From assembly GCF_003315175.1 (NCBI RefSeq), contig NZ_QNRQ01000002.1, positions 524,666 through 588,665 of the forward strand: a stretch of DNA of 64,000 bases. Direction: 5' to 3'. This document shows, in pieces, positions 34,674 to 44,048 of the stretch. Source of the stretch: Eoetvoesiella caeni. GTDB lineage: Bacteria; Pseudomonadota; Gammaproteobacteria; Burkholderiales; Burkholderiaceae_B. A program made the translations under genes and the position numbers. Within the stretch, counting starts at the first letter, position 1. Every line of letters begins with the position of its first letter. The notes under the pieces are model-generated. The model ran no database searches. It was not told the origin of the DNA and saw nothing but the letters and a program-made list of their open reading frames with translations.

Positions 34674-36281
34674 CTAGGCCTTTGCGCCAAAGACCTTGCC
34701 CGCATGCTCGCGCATGGCATGGAATTCGATGGCGGGATAAAGCTCTTGCGCCACTCTCAGCTGAGCCTGCGAGCTGACCAGGAAGGCGGCGGCATCGACC
34801 ACATCGTAAGCAATGTGGGCGGCGTTGGCGTCCATGAACTTGCGCAAGGCCTTGGGGTCTTCCGAGGTGATCCAGCGCGCCATGTTGTAGCGCGATGGCA
34901 TCATGCGCGCTTCGACGCCGTATTCGGTCTTGAGCCTGTGCGCCACGACTTCGAACTGCAACTGGCCGATAGCGCCCAGCAACAGGGCGCCGCCGGCGGC
35001 TTCGGGGCGGAACACCTGGATGGCGCCTTCTTCGCCAAGCTGGGTCAGGCCGATGCGCAACTGCTTGATGCGCAAGGGATCCTTGACCTCAACCGCTTGA
35101 AACAGCTCGGGCGCAAAAAAGGGCAATCCCGTAAATTGCAGGTTTTCGCCTTCGGTCAGCACGTCGCCCAAATGCAATACGCCATGGTTGGGAATGCCGA
35201 TGACGTCGCCGGCATAGGCCTCTTCGACCAGCTCGCGCCGCTGCGACAGGAACGAGACGACGTTGTTGGGGCGAATTTCTTTGCCTGTACGGGCCACCTT
35301 TAGCTTCATGCCGCGCTCGAAGCGCCCCGAACTGACTCGAACGAACGCTACGCGGTCGCGGTGGGCGGGGTCCATATTGGCCTGCACTTTGAAGACTACG
35401 CCGCTGAACTTGGGCTCTTGCGGCTGTACCGTGCGTTGCAGTGCTTCGCGCGGGCCGGGCTTGGGCGCCAGCTCGACAAGGACGTCCAGCACTTCCTGTA
35501 CGCCGAAATTATTGATGGCGGAGCCGAAAAACACCGGCGTCTGCTGGCCCGCCAGGAATGCTTCATGGTCGAACTCGGGGGCGGCGGCCTGGATGAGTTC
35601 GATTTCTTCGTTGGCCTTGGCAAAGGCTTCGCCGAAGCGGCTGGCAATTGCCGGGTTGTCCAGGCCTTCGATGATCTCATCCTGGTCGTTGCGGCGCTCT
35701 TCTCCGGCCTTGAACACGCGCATGTGGTTATGGCGAATGTCGAACACGCCGCCGAACGAGCGGCCCATGCCCACCGGCCAGGAAAACGGCACGGCGTCCA
35801 TGCCCAGGTGGGCTTCGATTTCCGACAACAGTTCCAGCGGTTCGCGGACTTCGCGGTCTAGCTTGTTGATGAAAGTGATGATGGGCGTGTTGCGTGCCCG
35901 GCATACTTGCAGCAAGCGTATGGTTTGCGGTTCGACGCCGTTGCCGGCATCGATCACCATCAGGGCGGCATCGACCGCGGTCAGCACGCGATAGGTGTCT
36001 TCCGAAAAGTCCTGGTGGCCCGGTGTGTCGAGCAAATTGATGACGCAGTCGCGATACTCCATCTGCATGACCGACGATGCGACCGAAATGCCGCGCTGCT
36101 TTTCAATTTCCATCCAGTCGGACGAGGCATGGCGGCTGGCCTTGCGGGCCTTTACGCTGCCGGCTATCTGAATGGCTCCTGCGAACAGCAGGAGTTTTTC
36201 AGTCAGCGTGGTCTTGCCCGCGTCGGGATGGGAAATAATTGCAAAAGTGCGTCGACGGTCGACTTCGTTGGCAATGCTCAT
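34674..36281 (-). CDS. prfC: Peptide chain release factor 3
   Basis: 535 aa translational GTPase that recycles RF1/RF2 from the ribosome after peptide release. Start at MSIANEVDRRRTFAIISHPDAGKTTLTEKLL, the conserved N-terminus; the frame stays open far upstream but that part is antisense-like low-complexity sequence. G motifs: SHPDAGKTT (P-loop), LDTPGHQDF (G3), NKLD (G4). Ends REHAGKVFGAKA. Upstream on the same strand, beyond its rhlE neighbour's stop, is a 40-bp spacer. Confidence 0.97.
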   Translation of the reverse strand: MSIANEVDRRRTFAIISHPDAGKTTLTEKLLLFAGAIQIAGSVKARKASRHASSDWMEIEKQRGISVASSVMQMEYRDCVINLLDTPGHQDFSEDTYRVLTAVDAALMVIDAGNGVEPQTIRLLQVCRARNTPIITFINKLDREVREPLELLSEIEAHLGMDAVPFSWPVGMGRSFGGVFDIRHNHMRVFKAGEERRNDQDEIIEGLDNPAIASRFGEAFAKANEEIELIQAAAPEFDHEAFLAGQQTPVFFGSAINNFGVQEVLDVLVELAPKPGPREALQRTVQPQEPKFSGVVFKVQANMDPAHRDRVAFVRVSSGRFERGMKLKVARTGKEIRPNNVVSFLSQRRELVEEAYAGDVIGIPNHGVLHLGDVLTEGENLQFTGLPFFAPELFQAVEVKDPLRIKQLRIGLTQLGEEGAIQVFRPEAAGGALLLGAIGQLQFEVVAHRLKTEYGVEARMMPSRYNMARWITSEDPKALRKFMDANAAHIAYDVVDAAAFLVSSQAQLRVAQELYPAIEFHAMREHAGKVFGAKA

Positions 36282-36321
36282 GGCGAATTTCTGGCAAGTA
36301 GCAAGTATTGCGAATAGCGGT

Positions 36322-37725
36322 TTAAGAGCGGGGGGCTCCGGAACGGGGCGAAGAACTGCGCGCGGCACCGGAGCGATTGCCGCTCGAGCCTTCGCGCCGT
36401 CCATTGGCCTGGGCCGGGCGGCCGCCGCGGTTGCCGCCTGTGCCGGCGCCGGCACCAGCACCGGGACGTCCGCCGCGCCGTGCGTCGGGCCGGCCCGAGG
36501 GGCCTGGCCGTCCGCCGCCATTGCGTTGGGGCCGGTCTTCACGGTCTGTGTTGCCCGAGTCGGGTTGAACCATGGCGGGCGTCCAGCCTTCGACTGTAGT
36601 GCGGTCGATGGGCTTTTTGATGAGCTTTTCAATGGCGCTCAGGAACTTCATTTCGCTGCGGTCGACCAGCGAAAGCGCCGATCCCTGGCTGCCTGCCCGG
36701 CCGGTGCGGCCGATACGGTGCACATAGTCTTCGGGGATATTGGGCAATTCAAAGTTGATGACATTGGGCAGGTGGTCGATATCGATGCCCCGCGCCGCGA
36801 TGTCGGTGGCGACCAGAACGGCAACCTGGCCGGTCTTGAAGCCGTCCAGGGCGCGCGTGCGGGCTGCCTGGCTTTTATTGCCATGGATGGCGGCTGCGGC
36901 AAGGCCGTCCTTGACCAGTTTTTCGGCCAGGCGGTTGGCGCCGTGCTTGGTGCGTGTGAACACCAGCACTTGGTGCCAGCCGCTTTCACGGATGATGTAG
37001 CTGATGAGGTCGCGCTTGTGGGCTTGCTCGGTCAGCACGATGCTTTGCTGTACCAGCTCGGAGGCCGTGTTGCGGCGGGCGACGGAGATTTCGGCGGCAT
37101 TGGTCAACACGCCCTTGGCCAGCTCGCGAATTTCGTCGGAGAAAGTGGCCGAGAACAGCAGGTTCTGGCGCTGCTTGGGCAGCAAGGCCAAAATGCGGCG
37201 GATGTCGCGGATAAAGCCCATGTCCAGCATGCGGTCGGCTTCGTCCAGCACCAGGATTTCAACGCCCGACAGATCGACCGTTTTTTGCTGCGCATGGTCG
37301 AGCAGGCGTCCGGGCGTGGCCACCAGTATGTCCAGCGGCTTGCGCAAGGCATTGATTTGCGGGTTGATGTTGACCCCGCCGAACATGACCATGGAGCGTA
37401 AGCTGGTGTGCTTGCCATAGGTGCGTACGGACTCTTCAACCTGGGCGGCCAGTTCGCGCGTGGGCGTGAGGATCAGGCAGCGCGGGCGGCCAGGCTTGCG
37501 CGTTTGGGCCGGGGGGCTTGCCAGCAGGCGGTGCAATATAGGCAGTGTAAAGCCGGCGGTCTTGCCTGTGCCGGTTTGGGCGGCTGCCAGCAAGTCGCCG
37601 CCCAGCAATACCTGCGGAATGGCCTGTGCCTGGATGGGGGTGGGTATGGTGTAGCCGGTTTCGGAAACGGCACGCAAAAGGGGTTCGGCCAGCTCAAGAG
37701 AGGCAAAAGTAATTTGGGTATTCAA
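36322..37725 (-). CDS. rhlE: DEAD-box RNA helicase, RhlE-type
   Basis: 467 aa. All helicase motifs present: Q-motif (SLELAEPLL...[10 protein letters not shown]), Walker [10 protein letters not shown] (~48-56), [34 protein letters not shown], and motif [12 protein letters not shown]. After ~380 an Arg/Gly/Pro-rich low-complexity tail ([10 protein letters not shown]..., [12 protein letters not shown]) probably binds RNA. I prefer the TTG start at 37725, which gives [12 protein letters not shown] and has GGAG six bases upstream; an ATG at 37770 adds 15 unconserved residues. Unwinds RNA in ribosome assembly or mRNA decay. Assignment to RhlE rather than another DEAD-box type is by overall pattern. 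Confidence 0.92.
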   Translation of the reverse strand: MNTQITFASLELAEPLLRAVSETGYTIPTPIQAQAIPQVLLGGDLLAAAQTGTGKTAGFTLPILHRLLASPPAQTRKPGRPRCLILTPTRELAAQVEESVRTYGKHTSLRSMVMFGGVNINPQINALRKPLDILVATPGRLLDHAQQKTVDLSGVEILVLDEADRMLDMGFIRDIRRILALLPKQRQNLLFSATFSDEIRELAKGVLTNAAEISVARRNTASELVQQSIVLTEQAHKRDLISYIIRESGWHQVLVFTRTKHGANRLAEKLVKDGLAAAAIHGNKSQAARTRALDGFKTGQVAVLVATDIAARGIDIDHLPNVINFELPNIPEDYVHRIGRTGRAGSQGSALSLVDRSEMKFLSAIEKLIKKPIDRTTVEGWTPAMVQPDSGNTDREDRPQRNGGGRPGPSGRPDARRGGRPGAGAGAGTGGNRGGRPAQANGRREGSSGNRSGAARSSSPRSGAPRS

Positions 37726-38045
37726 GAATAACTCCAGCGACAGCCTATCGCTCGAGTCGAGAGACACCAATCTAGGCGGACGAAGTAAAAAGGTAAGAAA
37801 CTTTGGCGGCCCCGCTTTTTAGCAAAAGGGGCAAGCTTGCAGTTATGACCTGCGGCGCGCAAGGGTTGCAACGCCTGCATGCTTATGCGCTGATTGGCTC
37901 ATCGCATAACCTACCATTGTAGCGCATTATGGGGTTTTCCCGCGACTTTTATTTTGACTATGCCGGTATTCCCCGCAAGGCGCTTGCCCAGATATAGTTT
38001 GTGCTGTTGTAATCGAACTCCAGACATTTTCAATTTTGCCTAAAA
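37726..38045. promoter_or_regulatory. Divergent rhlE / lemA intergenic region
   Basis: 320 bp without a gene. TTGCCC (37984-37989), 17 bp, TTGTAA (38007-38012) is a possible lemA promoter about 35 bp before its start. Upstream of rhlE I see no clear -35/-10 pair and no cold-shock element that I can define. Confidence 0.3.
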
Positions 38046-38669
38046 ATGACCGCATCCATGAAACGTTTATTGCTATTGTTGCTCGTGCCCATGTTGGCCG
38101 CGCTTTCCGGCTGCGGCTACAACGAAATCCAGAAGCTAGACGAACAGGTCAATGCCGCCTGGTCTCAAACCTTGAACCAGTACGAGCGCCGCGCCGAACT
38201 TGTTCCTAAACTGGTGAATTCGGTCAACGCCTACATGGTCAACGAGCGCACGGTGCTGACCCAGGTTACCGAGGCGCGCTCCAAAGTGGGCAGCATCCAG
38301 ATCAGCGCCAAAGACCTGGACAACCCGGAAGTGATGGCCAAGTTCGACCAGGCCCAAAGCCAATTGTCGTCGGCCTTGTCGCGCTTGATTGCGGTGTCGG
38401 AAAACTATCCCCAGCTTAAAAGCGACGGGCTGTTTCGCGACTTGATGACCCAGCTTGAAGGCACCGAAAACCGTATCGCCGCCGAGCGCGGCCGCTATGT
38501 GCAGGCGGTGCAGGCATATAACCTGCATGTGCGCCAGTTTCCCACCCTGATCACGGCAAAGATATTCGGCTATAAGGTCAAGCCCAATTACGGCGTCGAC
38601 AAACAGGATGTGATTACGAAAGATCCCGAAGTGAAGTTCGACAACCCCGCTCCGGCCGGGGCGCGCTAA
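38046..38669 (+). CDS. lemA: LemA family lipoprotein
   Basis: 207 aa. Lipoprotein signal with lipobox LSGC (Cys23), then the LemA helical domain: YNEIQKLDEQVNAAWSQTLNQYERRAELVPKLVNSVNAYMVNE and later YPQLKSDGLFRDLMTQLEGTENRIAAERGRYVQAVQAYN. The mature protein should be anchored to a membrane facing the periplasm. Function unsettled; LemA genes commonly precede TPM-domain genes, as here. Confidence 0.93.
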   Translation: MTASMKRLLLLLLVPMLAALSGCGYNEIQKLDEQVNAAWSQTLNQYERRAELVPKLVNSVNAYMVNERTVLTQVTEARSKVGSIQISAKDLDNPEVMAKFDQAQSQLSSALSRLIAVSENYPQLKSDGLFRDLMTQLEGTENRIAAERGRYVQAVQAYNLHVRQFPTLITAKIFGYKVKPNYGVDKQDVITKDPEVKFDNPAPAGAR

Positions 38670-38740
38670 GGCGTATGGCAAAGCGTTTCCGGGCGGGGAC
38701 GGTTCTGCCCACCGCCCGGCAGTGGCAAAGAGGAAAGTGG

Positions 38741-39658
38741 ATGAACGCAGCTAGAGGTTTTCTTATGACTGCCATGCGCTGCGCAGCCATGGCACTGGTT
38801 CTCTTTTTGGGGATGCTTGCGTTGCCGGCTCAGGCGGCCTTGGCACCGGTGCCGGCATTAAGCGCCCGGGTTACCGATACAACGCAAACCCTGGACGAGG
38901 CTACCCGCAGCCAGCTTACGCAGCAGCTGGCGGACCTGGAGCAGCGCAAGGGGGCGCAGATCGCGGTGCTGATGGTGCCGACTACCGGCGACGAGTCGAT
39001 AGAACAGTACGCGCTGCGGGCCTTCGAGCAATGGAAGCTGGGTCGCAAGAACGTCGACGATGGGATTTTGTTTGTGGTTGCAAAGAATGACCGCAAGCTG
39101 CGCATTGAAGTGGGCTACGGTTTGGGCGGCGCGGTAACCGACCTTTCGGCGGGACGGATTATCCGCGAGCAGGTAGCGCCCCGCTTCAAGCAGGGCGATT
39201 TTGCCGGCGGAGTTGCCGCGGGAGTGGACAGCCTGGTCAAGCTGGTCGACGGCGAGGATTTACCGCCCGTACAGCAGCCGACGGAGCAGGACTCCGACAA
39301 CGAGTCGGCCTTTATGCTGGTGCCGCTGGCTGTCATGGCATTTCTTATGCCGCCGTTCTTCGCCTTGTTTGCGGTAGGCTTTTTCGTCGGCATCATGTTT
39401 GGGAGCCCGGTGATTGGCATATTGGCGGGCATGGCGGCATTGTTGATCAGCTTATTCGGCCGGAATTTGGGCGCGGGCGGCAAGGGCGGCCTGGCACGCG
39501 CCTCCCGGCGCGGAGGCGTGGCTGGCGGGCTCGGCGGTCTGGGCGGCGGCTTTGGTGGCGGCGGCTTCGGAGGGGGCGGTTTCGGTGGCGGCGGAGGCGG
39601 CGGTTTTGGAGGTGGCGGCGGCGGTAGCGGCGGAGGCGGCGCTTCCGGCGGCTGGTAG
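38741..39658 (+). CDS. TPM-domain membrane protein (YgcG-like)
   Basis: 305 aa. Signal peptide (~res. 1-30), a TPM domain (SARVTDTTQTLDEATRSQLTQQLADLEQRKGAQIAVLMVPTT...LRIEVGYGLGGAVTDLSAGRIIREQVAPRFKQGDFAGG) followed by hydrophobic segments (~195-245) and a glycine-rich tail of repeated GGG-F units. The GYGLEG-type motif is present as GYGLGG. Start at 38741 is supported by GAGGAAAGTGG. TPM proteins have been linked to membrane or photosystem repair, but no role is proven in proteobacteria. Same operon as lemA and the next gene. Confidence 0.9.
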   Translation: MNAARGFLMTAMRCAAMALVLFLGMLALPAQAALAPVPALSARVTDTTQTLDEATRSQLTQQLADLEQRKGAQIAVLMVPTTGDESIEQYALRAFEQWKLGRKNVDDGILFVVAKNDRKLRIEVGYGLGGAVTDLSAGRIIREQVAPRFKQGDFAGGVAAGVDSLVKLVDGEDLPPVQQPTEQDSDNESAFMLVPLAVMAFLMPPFFALFAVGFFVGIMFGSPVIGILAGMAALLISLFGRNLGAGGKGGLARASRRGGVAGGLGGLGGGFGGGGFGGGGFGGGGGGGFGGGGGGSGGGGASGGW

Positions 39659-39793
39659 GCTCCCCGTGAAGACTTCCCGCGCATCGACGCTACACATCAT
39701 TACGCTGGCCCGAGAAGCTTTTGCCTTGGGGCGGCCCTGCGGCGGAAGGTTCAGCCGTGCTTTATCGCTATGCGTTTCACCAGGAGGATTTTG

Positions 39794-40300
39794 ATGCGGC
39801 AAGATGGCGGTAAATGGAAGGAGATCATCGGGTGGGCGTTTATCGAGGGGCATTGGTTGCGCCGCAAGTATTTCACGCCGCGGGCTTTATCGACCATTGC
39901 CGAGCGCATTCGCCAAAGCGAAATCGGGCATAGCGGCGAACTGATGGTGGCTATCGAGGCGGCTTCGCCTTCGCACGAGCGGAAAACCCATTTGCGCGCA
40001 TTGGAAGTGTTCGGGCGCTTGCGCACCTGGGACACGCCGCACAATACAGGCGTGCTGTTGTATTTGGCGCTGGACAGGCATGGCATCGAAATCATTGCCG
40101 ATCGCGGCGTGGCCGCGCCGCAGGCGGTCTGGGAAACCATTTGCAGCCAGCTGCAAAGCCGCTTCCAGCATGGAGACTACACGGCCGGCGTGCTTGATGC
40201 CGTGGCGGCTATCGAGCGCGCGCTGGCCAGTCATTGCCCGCCCATGCAAGATGGGCAGGAAAACCTCAATGATTTACCCAACGAGCCTGTGCTGCTTTAG
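39794..40300 (+). CDS. Second TPM-domain protein, soluble
   Basis: 168 aa. A TPM-like domain without signal peptide or membrane helix: RALSTIAERIRQSEIGHSGELMVAIEAA, TGVLLYLALDRHGIEIIADRGVAA, FQHGDYTAGVLDAVAAIERAL. It is the companion typically found after lemA and the long TPM gene in betaproteobacteria. Start at 39794 rather than 39770, because AGGAGG sits just before it. Function unknown; likely acts with the two upstream proteins. Confidence 0.85.
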   Translation: MRQDGGKWKEIIGWAFIEGHWLRRKYFTPRALSTIAERIRQSEIGHSGELMVAIEAASPSHERKTHLRALEVFGRLRTWDTPHNTGVLLYLALDRHGIEIIADRGVAAPQAVWETICSQLQSRFQHGDYTAGVLDAVAAIERALASHCPPMQDGQENLNDLPNEPVLL

Positions 40301-40330
40301 GCGGCCTGGATCGTCAGGGCTTGCGGGAAT

Positions 40331-41761
40331 CTAAGCCAGCGTGTAGGCTGTTTTTACGACCGTGAAGAACTCTTGCGCATACCTGCCTTGCTCGCGCGGG
40401 CCGTGGCTTGAGCCTTTGCGCCCGCCGAAGGGTACGTGGTAGTCCACGCCCGCCGTGGCCACGTTGACCATGACCATGCCGGCCTGGCTGGCGCGCTTGA
40501 AGTGCGTAGCGTGCTTTAGCGATTGGGTGCAGATGCCGGAGCTGAGGCCGAACTCGGTATCGTTGGCCAAGGCCACGGCGTGTTCGTAGTCGTCGGCGGG
40601 GATCACGCTGGCAACGGGGCCGAAGATTTCTTCGCGCGAAATCCGCATATCGTTGGTGGCGTCGGCGAAAACCGCTGGGCTGAAGTAATAGCCGTTGGCC
40701 GGGTGTTGCAGGCGTTCGCCGCCGCACAGCAGGCGCGCGCCTTCGGCTTTGCCGATGCCGACGTACTCCAGGTTTTGCTGCAACTGGGATTCGTCCGAGA
40801 CGGGCCCTATTTGAGTTTCGGCCGCCAGGGCATGGCCGACGCGCAAGGCTTTGGTGCGCTCGGCCAGGGCCTGGGTGAACTGGCCGTAGATGCCGCGCTC
40901 GACAATAATGCGGCTGCTGGCCGTGCAGCGCTGGCCGGTAGAGTAGAACGCGCCTTGTATGGTGCAGTTCAGGGCGGTTTCCATGTCGGCATCGTTCAGG
41001 ATGACCAGCGGGTTCTTGCCGCCCAGTTCCAACTGCGCCTTTTTCTGCAAGGCGGCGGTTTGCTGCAGGATTTGCCGGCCCGTGTCGACTGAACCGGTAA
41101 AGGTAATGGCGGTGACGCGCGGATCGGCAATAAGGGCAGCGCCGACGACCGAGCCGCGCCCCATGGCCAGGTTGAACACGCCGGGGGGCAGGCCGCCGCG
41201 GCTTATGATTTCGGCCAAAGCCCAGGCCGAGCCGGGGACCAGGTCGGCCGGCTTGAACACGACGCAATTACCATAGGCCAGTGCCGGCGCAATTTTCCAG
41301 GCCGGAATGGCGATGGGGAAATTCCAGGGGGTAATGATGCCGACCACGCCCATGGGTTCGCGGGTGACTTCGACCTGGATGCCGGGCCGCACCGAGGCCT
41401 GGATGTCGCCCGTCATGCGCAGGGTTTCGCCGGCAAAGAACTTGAAGATCTGCCCGGCGCGCGCGACTTCGCCGATGGCTTCGGGCAATGTCTTGCCTTC
41501 TTCGCGCGCCAGCAGCTCGCCAAGTTCGGCCTTGCGGGCCAGGATTTCAGCGCCGATTTGATCCAGCGCATCGAACCGCTGCTGCGGCGTGCTTAGCGAC
41601 CAGGCGGGCCAGGCGGCATGCGCCGCGCCTATGGCCTGCTCGACATCGGCTTGCGACGCCCTGACATATTCGCCCACAACATCGTCCAGATCCGACGGAT
41701 TGAGATTTTTTTGAACGTTCGAAGAGCCGATCCATTCGCCGGCAATCCAGTTGTTGTGCAT
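40331..41761 (-). CDS. NAD(P)-dependent aldehyde dehydrogenase (2,5-dioxovalerate / semialdehyde type)
   Basis: 476 aa. Catalytic E246 (LELGGKNP) and C279 (TGQRCTASS), the ITPWNFPI and FTGSVDTGR cofactor segments, and a C-terminus VPFGGRKGSSHGPREQGRYAQEFFTVVKTAYT typical of alpha-ketoglutaric semialdehyde dehydrogenases. Closely related enzymes oxidise succinate or glutarate semialdehyde, so exact substrate is open. Start at MHNNWIAGEWIGSS; a 15-residue upstream extension is unlikely. It lies 68 bp after the ferredoxin gene on the same strand. Being next to the catabolic block, it could oxidise a C5 semialdehyde formed there; this is inference. Confidence 0.88.
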   Translation of the reverse strand: MHNNWIAGEWIGSSNVQKNLNPSDLDDVVGEYVRASQADVEQAIGAAHAAWPAWSLSTPQQRFDALDQIGAEILARKAELGELLAREEGKTLPEAIGEVARAGQIFKFFAGETLRMTGDIQASVRPGIQVEVTREPMGVVGIITPWNFPIAIPAWKIAPALAYGNCVVFKPADLVPGSAWALAEIISRGGLPPGVFNLAMGRGSVVGAALIADPRVTAITFTGSVDTGRQILQQTAALQKKAQLELGGKNPLVILNDADMETALNCTIQGAFYSTGQRCTASSRIIVERGIYGQFTQALAERTKALRVGHALAAETQIGPVSDESQLQQNLEYVGIGKAEGARLLCGGERLQHPANGYYFSPAVFADATNDMRISREEIFGPVASVIPADDYEHAVALANDTEFGLSSGICTQSLKHATHFKRASQAGMVMVNVATAGVDYHVPFGGRKGSSHGPREQGRYAQEFFTVVKTAYTLA

Positions 41762-41829
41762 GGTGTCTGTCCTAGTCGTGAGCCGTGCGCGGCATACCCC
41801 CCGCAAGCGTATATTCGATGCAGCCGGTA

Positions 41830-42153
41830 TTATCGTTCAAGCAGCGCCAGCTTGCCGGTTTTTTCTTTCCATTCGTCGGCGTCGGGCAGTGCGCCCTCGT
41901 TGCTTGAAATGACTTCCCATTGCTGCGAGAGCTCGGCATTCAACTGAATGAAGAGTTCCTGGCCCTCGGGCAGATCTTCTTCGGCGTAGATGGCACCGGC
42001 GGGGCATTCGGCCACACAGACGGCGCAATCGATGCATTCTTCCGGGTCGATCACAAGAAAGTTGGGGCCCGCATGAAAACAGTCCACCGGGCATACATCG
42101 ACGCAGTCGGTGTAACGGCATTTGATACAGGCTTCGGTTACTACGTGGGTCAT
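41830..42153 (-). CDS. fdxA: 7Fe ferredoxin (3Fe-4S/4Fe-4S)
   Basis: 107 aa. N-terminal Cys motifs [24 protein letters not shown] and [12 protein letters not shown] provide ligands for one [3Fe-4S] and one [4Fe-4S] cluster; the extended acidic C-terminus (EELPEGQ-like, [11 protein letters not shown]) is typical of FdxA. Start at MTHVV with AAGG upstream. Low-potential electron carrier. Its promoter region is shared with the divergent tetR gene and contains two copies of the regulon operator, so it may feed electrons to the hydroxynicotinate-reductase-like enzyme (the Eubacterium barkeri enzyme uses ferredoxin). Confidence 0.93.
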   Translation of the reverse strand: MTHVVTEACIKCRYTDCVDVCPVDCFHAGPNFLVIDPEECIDCAVCVAECPAGAIYAEEDLPEGQELFIQLNAELSQQWEVISSNEGALPDADEWKEKTGKLALLER

Positions 42154-42237
42154 CTGGGTACCTTGCTGATATGGGTTTCGACCTTGGGCGGCGAGTGGCC
42201 CAGCGGCGGATTCATGAATGGTAGTCGAATAATTTAA

Positions 42238-42272
42238 TGTAGTAAACACCAAATAATTTAGTATTGACTACA
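42238..42272. promoter_or_regulatory. Tandem TetR-type operators O1 and O2 (fdxA / tetR divergent region)
   Basis: O1 TGTAGTAAACACCAAA (42238-42253) and O2 TTTAGTATTGACTACA (42257-42272, reverse orientation TGTAGTCAATACTAAA) start 19 bp apart. O2 overlaps a possible -35 TTGACT (42264-42269) with TAAGAA 16 bp on, in front of the tetR gene at 42310, so autoregulation is likely; fdxA on the other side may also be controlled. Confidence 0.7.
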
Positions 42273-42309
42273 TTTTTTATTGGTGTAAGAATCGGGGCCA
42301 CTCTACTAA

Positions 42310-43056
42310 ATGGCTTTCACCATGGTCAGCAGCGCGCAAAAAGTTGTAATAGAGCCGGATCGCCAGGCGGCGCCGGCCAAAAAAAAGGCGGCGTCGGCCC
42401 GCCCGGCGCGCAAGACGCCCGCGCAAAAAGCCACGCGCGGAGCGCAGGTGCGTGCGCATAAAACGCGTGACGCCATCTTGCGCGCGGCGACCCGGGTGTT
42501 TGCGCGCAATGGGTTTACCGAAGGCAAGATCGAAAGCATCTCCAAGCTGTCGGGTACGCACGACCGTATGATTTATTACTACTTCGGCAGCAAGGCGCAA
42601 TTGTTCGTCGAAGTGCTGGAGGCCACCTATCAGAAGATGAACGAGGCCGAAGCCGCCATCCACATCGACCTGGAAGCGCCGGTCGAGGCGCTGACGACAG
42701 TGGTCAATTTTGTATGGCGCTATTATCTCGACCACCCCGAATTCATCACCCTGCTCAATAGCGAAAACCTGCTCAAGGGCAAGCACATCAAGAAATCCGT
42801 GCGCGCCAGCCAGCTGTCCTCGCCGGCGGTCGCCATCCTGGAACAAGTCCTGCTTTCGGGGGTGGAAAAAAAGCTGTTTCGCGAAGATATGCGGGCACGC
42901 GACCTGTATATCGAAATCGCCGCCCTGGGCTACTTCTACCTGTCCAATCACTTCACGTTAAGCGCCTTCCTGAACAGCAATCTAAGGGCCGAAGGCGAGC
43001 TCGAGCATTGGCGCCTGTTCATGATCGACACGACCTTGCGCTCGGTCCGCCGCTAG
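42310..43056 (+). CDS. TetR family regulator 1
   Basis: 248 aa. Basic Lys/Ala/Pro-rich N-terminal arm (~1-45), TetR DNA-binding domain (RDAILRAATRVFARNGFTEGKIESISKLSGTHDRMIYYYFGSKAQLFVEVLEATY, ~53-107), then a ligand-binding domain with the motif HPEFITLLNSENLLKGKHIKKS. The same motif order occurs in the second regulator at 55932, so the two are paralogues. Operators O1/O2 lie just upstream. By family it is a repressor relieved by a small molecule, here presumably a catabolic substrate or intermediate. Confidence 0.93.
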   Translation: MAFTMVSSAQKVVIEPDRQAAPAKKKAASARPARKTPAQKATRGAQVRAHKTRDAILRAATRVFARNGFTEGKIESISKLSGTHDRMIYYYFGSKAQLFVEVLEATYQKMNEAEAAIHIDLEAPVEALTTVVNFVWRYYLDHPEFITLLNSENLLKGKHIKKSVRASQLSSPAVAILEQVLLSGVEKKLFREDMRARDLYIEIAALGYFYLSNHFTLSAFLNSNLRAEGELEHWRLFMIDTTLRSVRR

Positions 43057-43066
43057 GTGTTTTCCC

Positions 43067-43115
43067 TTGTCAGTGTTTTCCCCCGCCGTATGTAAAAATT
43101 GTAGTGAGTGCTAAA
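43067..43115 (+). promoter_or_regulatory. Promoter and operator O3 for the isochorismatase/ABC operon
   Basis: TTGTCA (43067-43072), 16 bp, TATGTA (43089-43094), then operator O3 TGTAGTGAGTGCTAAA (43100-43115) covering the expected transcription start. It controls the operon beginning at 43268, leaving a ~150-nt untranslated leader. Confidence 0.65.
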
Positions 43116-43267
43116 CAAATTAAGTGGGCCGTGCTAATCTTGGCGGAACTGATGGAACAGACTGGCAACGTGCGGCCGGCAAAAGAAGCAAACCGCTATT
43201 CTTTGGACCGATGCACGTAGCGCGCCACGATCCGCAACCCGGACCATGGCAGACAACAGGAGACAAA

Positions 43268-43909
43268 ATGGACGCGCTATTCGCTGAACACAAGAGGCCG
43301 GATGAGCCGTTGTTTCTAGAGCCTGGCCGTACGGCAGTGCTGGTGGTCGACATGCTTAACGACTTCTGTACGCCGGGTGGCGCCATGGTGTTGGCGGGTG
43401 CCGAAAAACTGTACGGCCCGCAAAATGCCGTCATGCGCGCCGCGCGTGCCGCAGGTTCGCCGGTCGTGCACATTGTGGACATGCATCGCCCCAACTTGCC
43501 ATGCGACCGGGAGTTCCTGAAGCGCACGCCCCATTGCATGGAAGGGCAATGGGGTTCGGAAATCGTGGCAGAGCTGGAGCGCGAGCCGAGCGACTTTACC
43601 GTGATAAAGCGCCGCTACTCCGGGTTCTTCAATACGGACCTGGACCTTACGCTGAAAGACTTGCAGGTGGACACTCTGATCGTCATGGGGGTGGTGACCA
43701 ATATTTGCGTGCGCTCCACCGTGCATGATGCTTTCTTTCTGGGCTACCGCGTCATCGTTCCGCAAGATTGTGTGGCGGCAACCGGTCCGCGCGAACAAGA
43801 GTCCACCTTGTACGACATTGCCACGCATTTCGGCACCGTCACGACGGCGGCGTCTATCGGCGCAGCGCTTGAAGCAGGAGCGCCGGTCGATGTGGTTCAG
43901 TGCGAATGA
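43268..43909 (+). CDS. Isochorismatase-fold cysteine hydrolase 1
   Basis: 213 aa. Catalytic triad typical of the family: D28 (VLVVDMLNDF), K114 (FTVIKRRYSGFF) and C147 (GVVTNICVRSTVHDAFF). Members hydrolyse amides (nicotinamidase, N-carbamoylsarcosine amidase, maleamate amidase) or isochorismate; in this neighbourhood an amidase is more likely. Start at MDALFAEHKRP with CAGGAGA upstream. First gene of an operon that continues with the ABC transporter. A second, divergent relative closes the operon (48586). Confidence 0.92.
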   Translation: MDALFAEHKRPDEPLFLEPGRTAVLVVDMLNDFCTPGGAMVLAGAEKLYGPQNAVMRAARAAGSPVVHIVDMHRPNLPCDREFLKRTPHCMEGQWGSEIVAELEREPSDFTVIKRRYSGFFNTDLDLTLKDLQVDTLIVMGVVTNICVRSTVHDAFFLGYRVIVPQDCVAATGPREQESTLYDIATHFGTVTTAASIGAALEAGAPVDVVQCE

Positions 43910-44048
43910 CATATTGCCGCAAGGCCCCATAGGCCGTGCACCACGGACAAGCCCCAAGATTGTTTATCCAAAACCCGGCGCTGGCCGGGACGATAGCGTA
44001 GTGCTTGAGTATTGCTCCATTCAAAAAAAACAGGACCAGGAGACTTAA

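Noticed and set aside
43119-43134. A second operator 19 bp after O3, by analogy with O1/O2 and O4/O5
   Set aside because: The sequence ATTAAGTGGGCCGTGC does not match either arm; O3 and O6 appear to be single sites.
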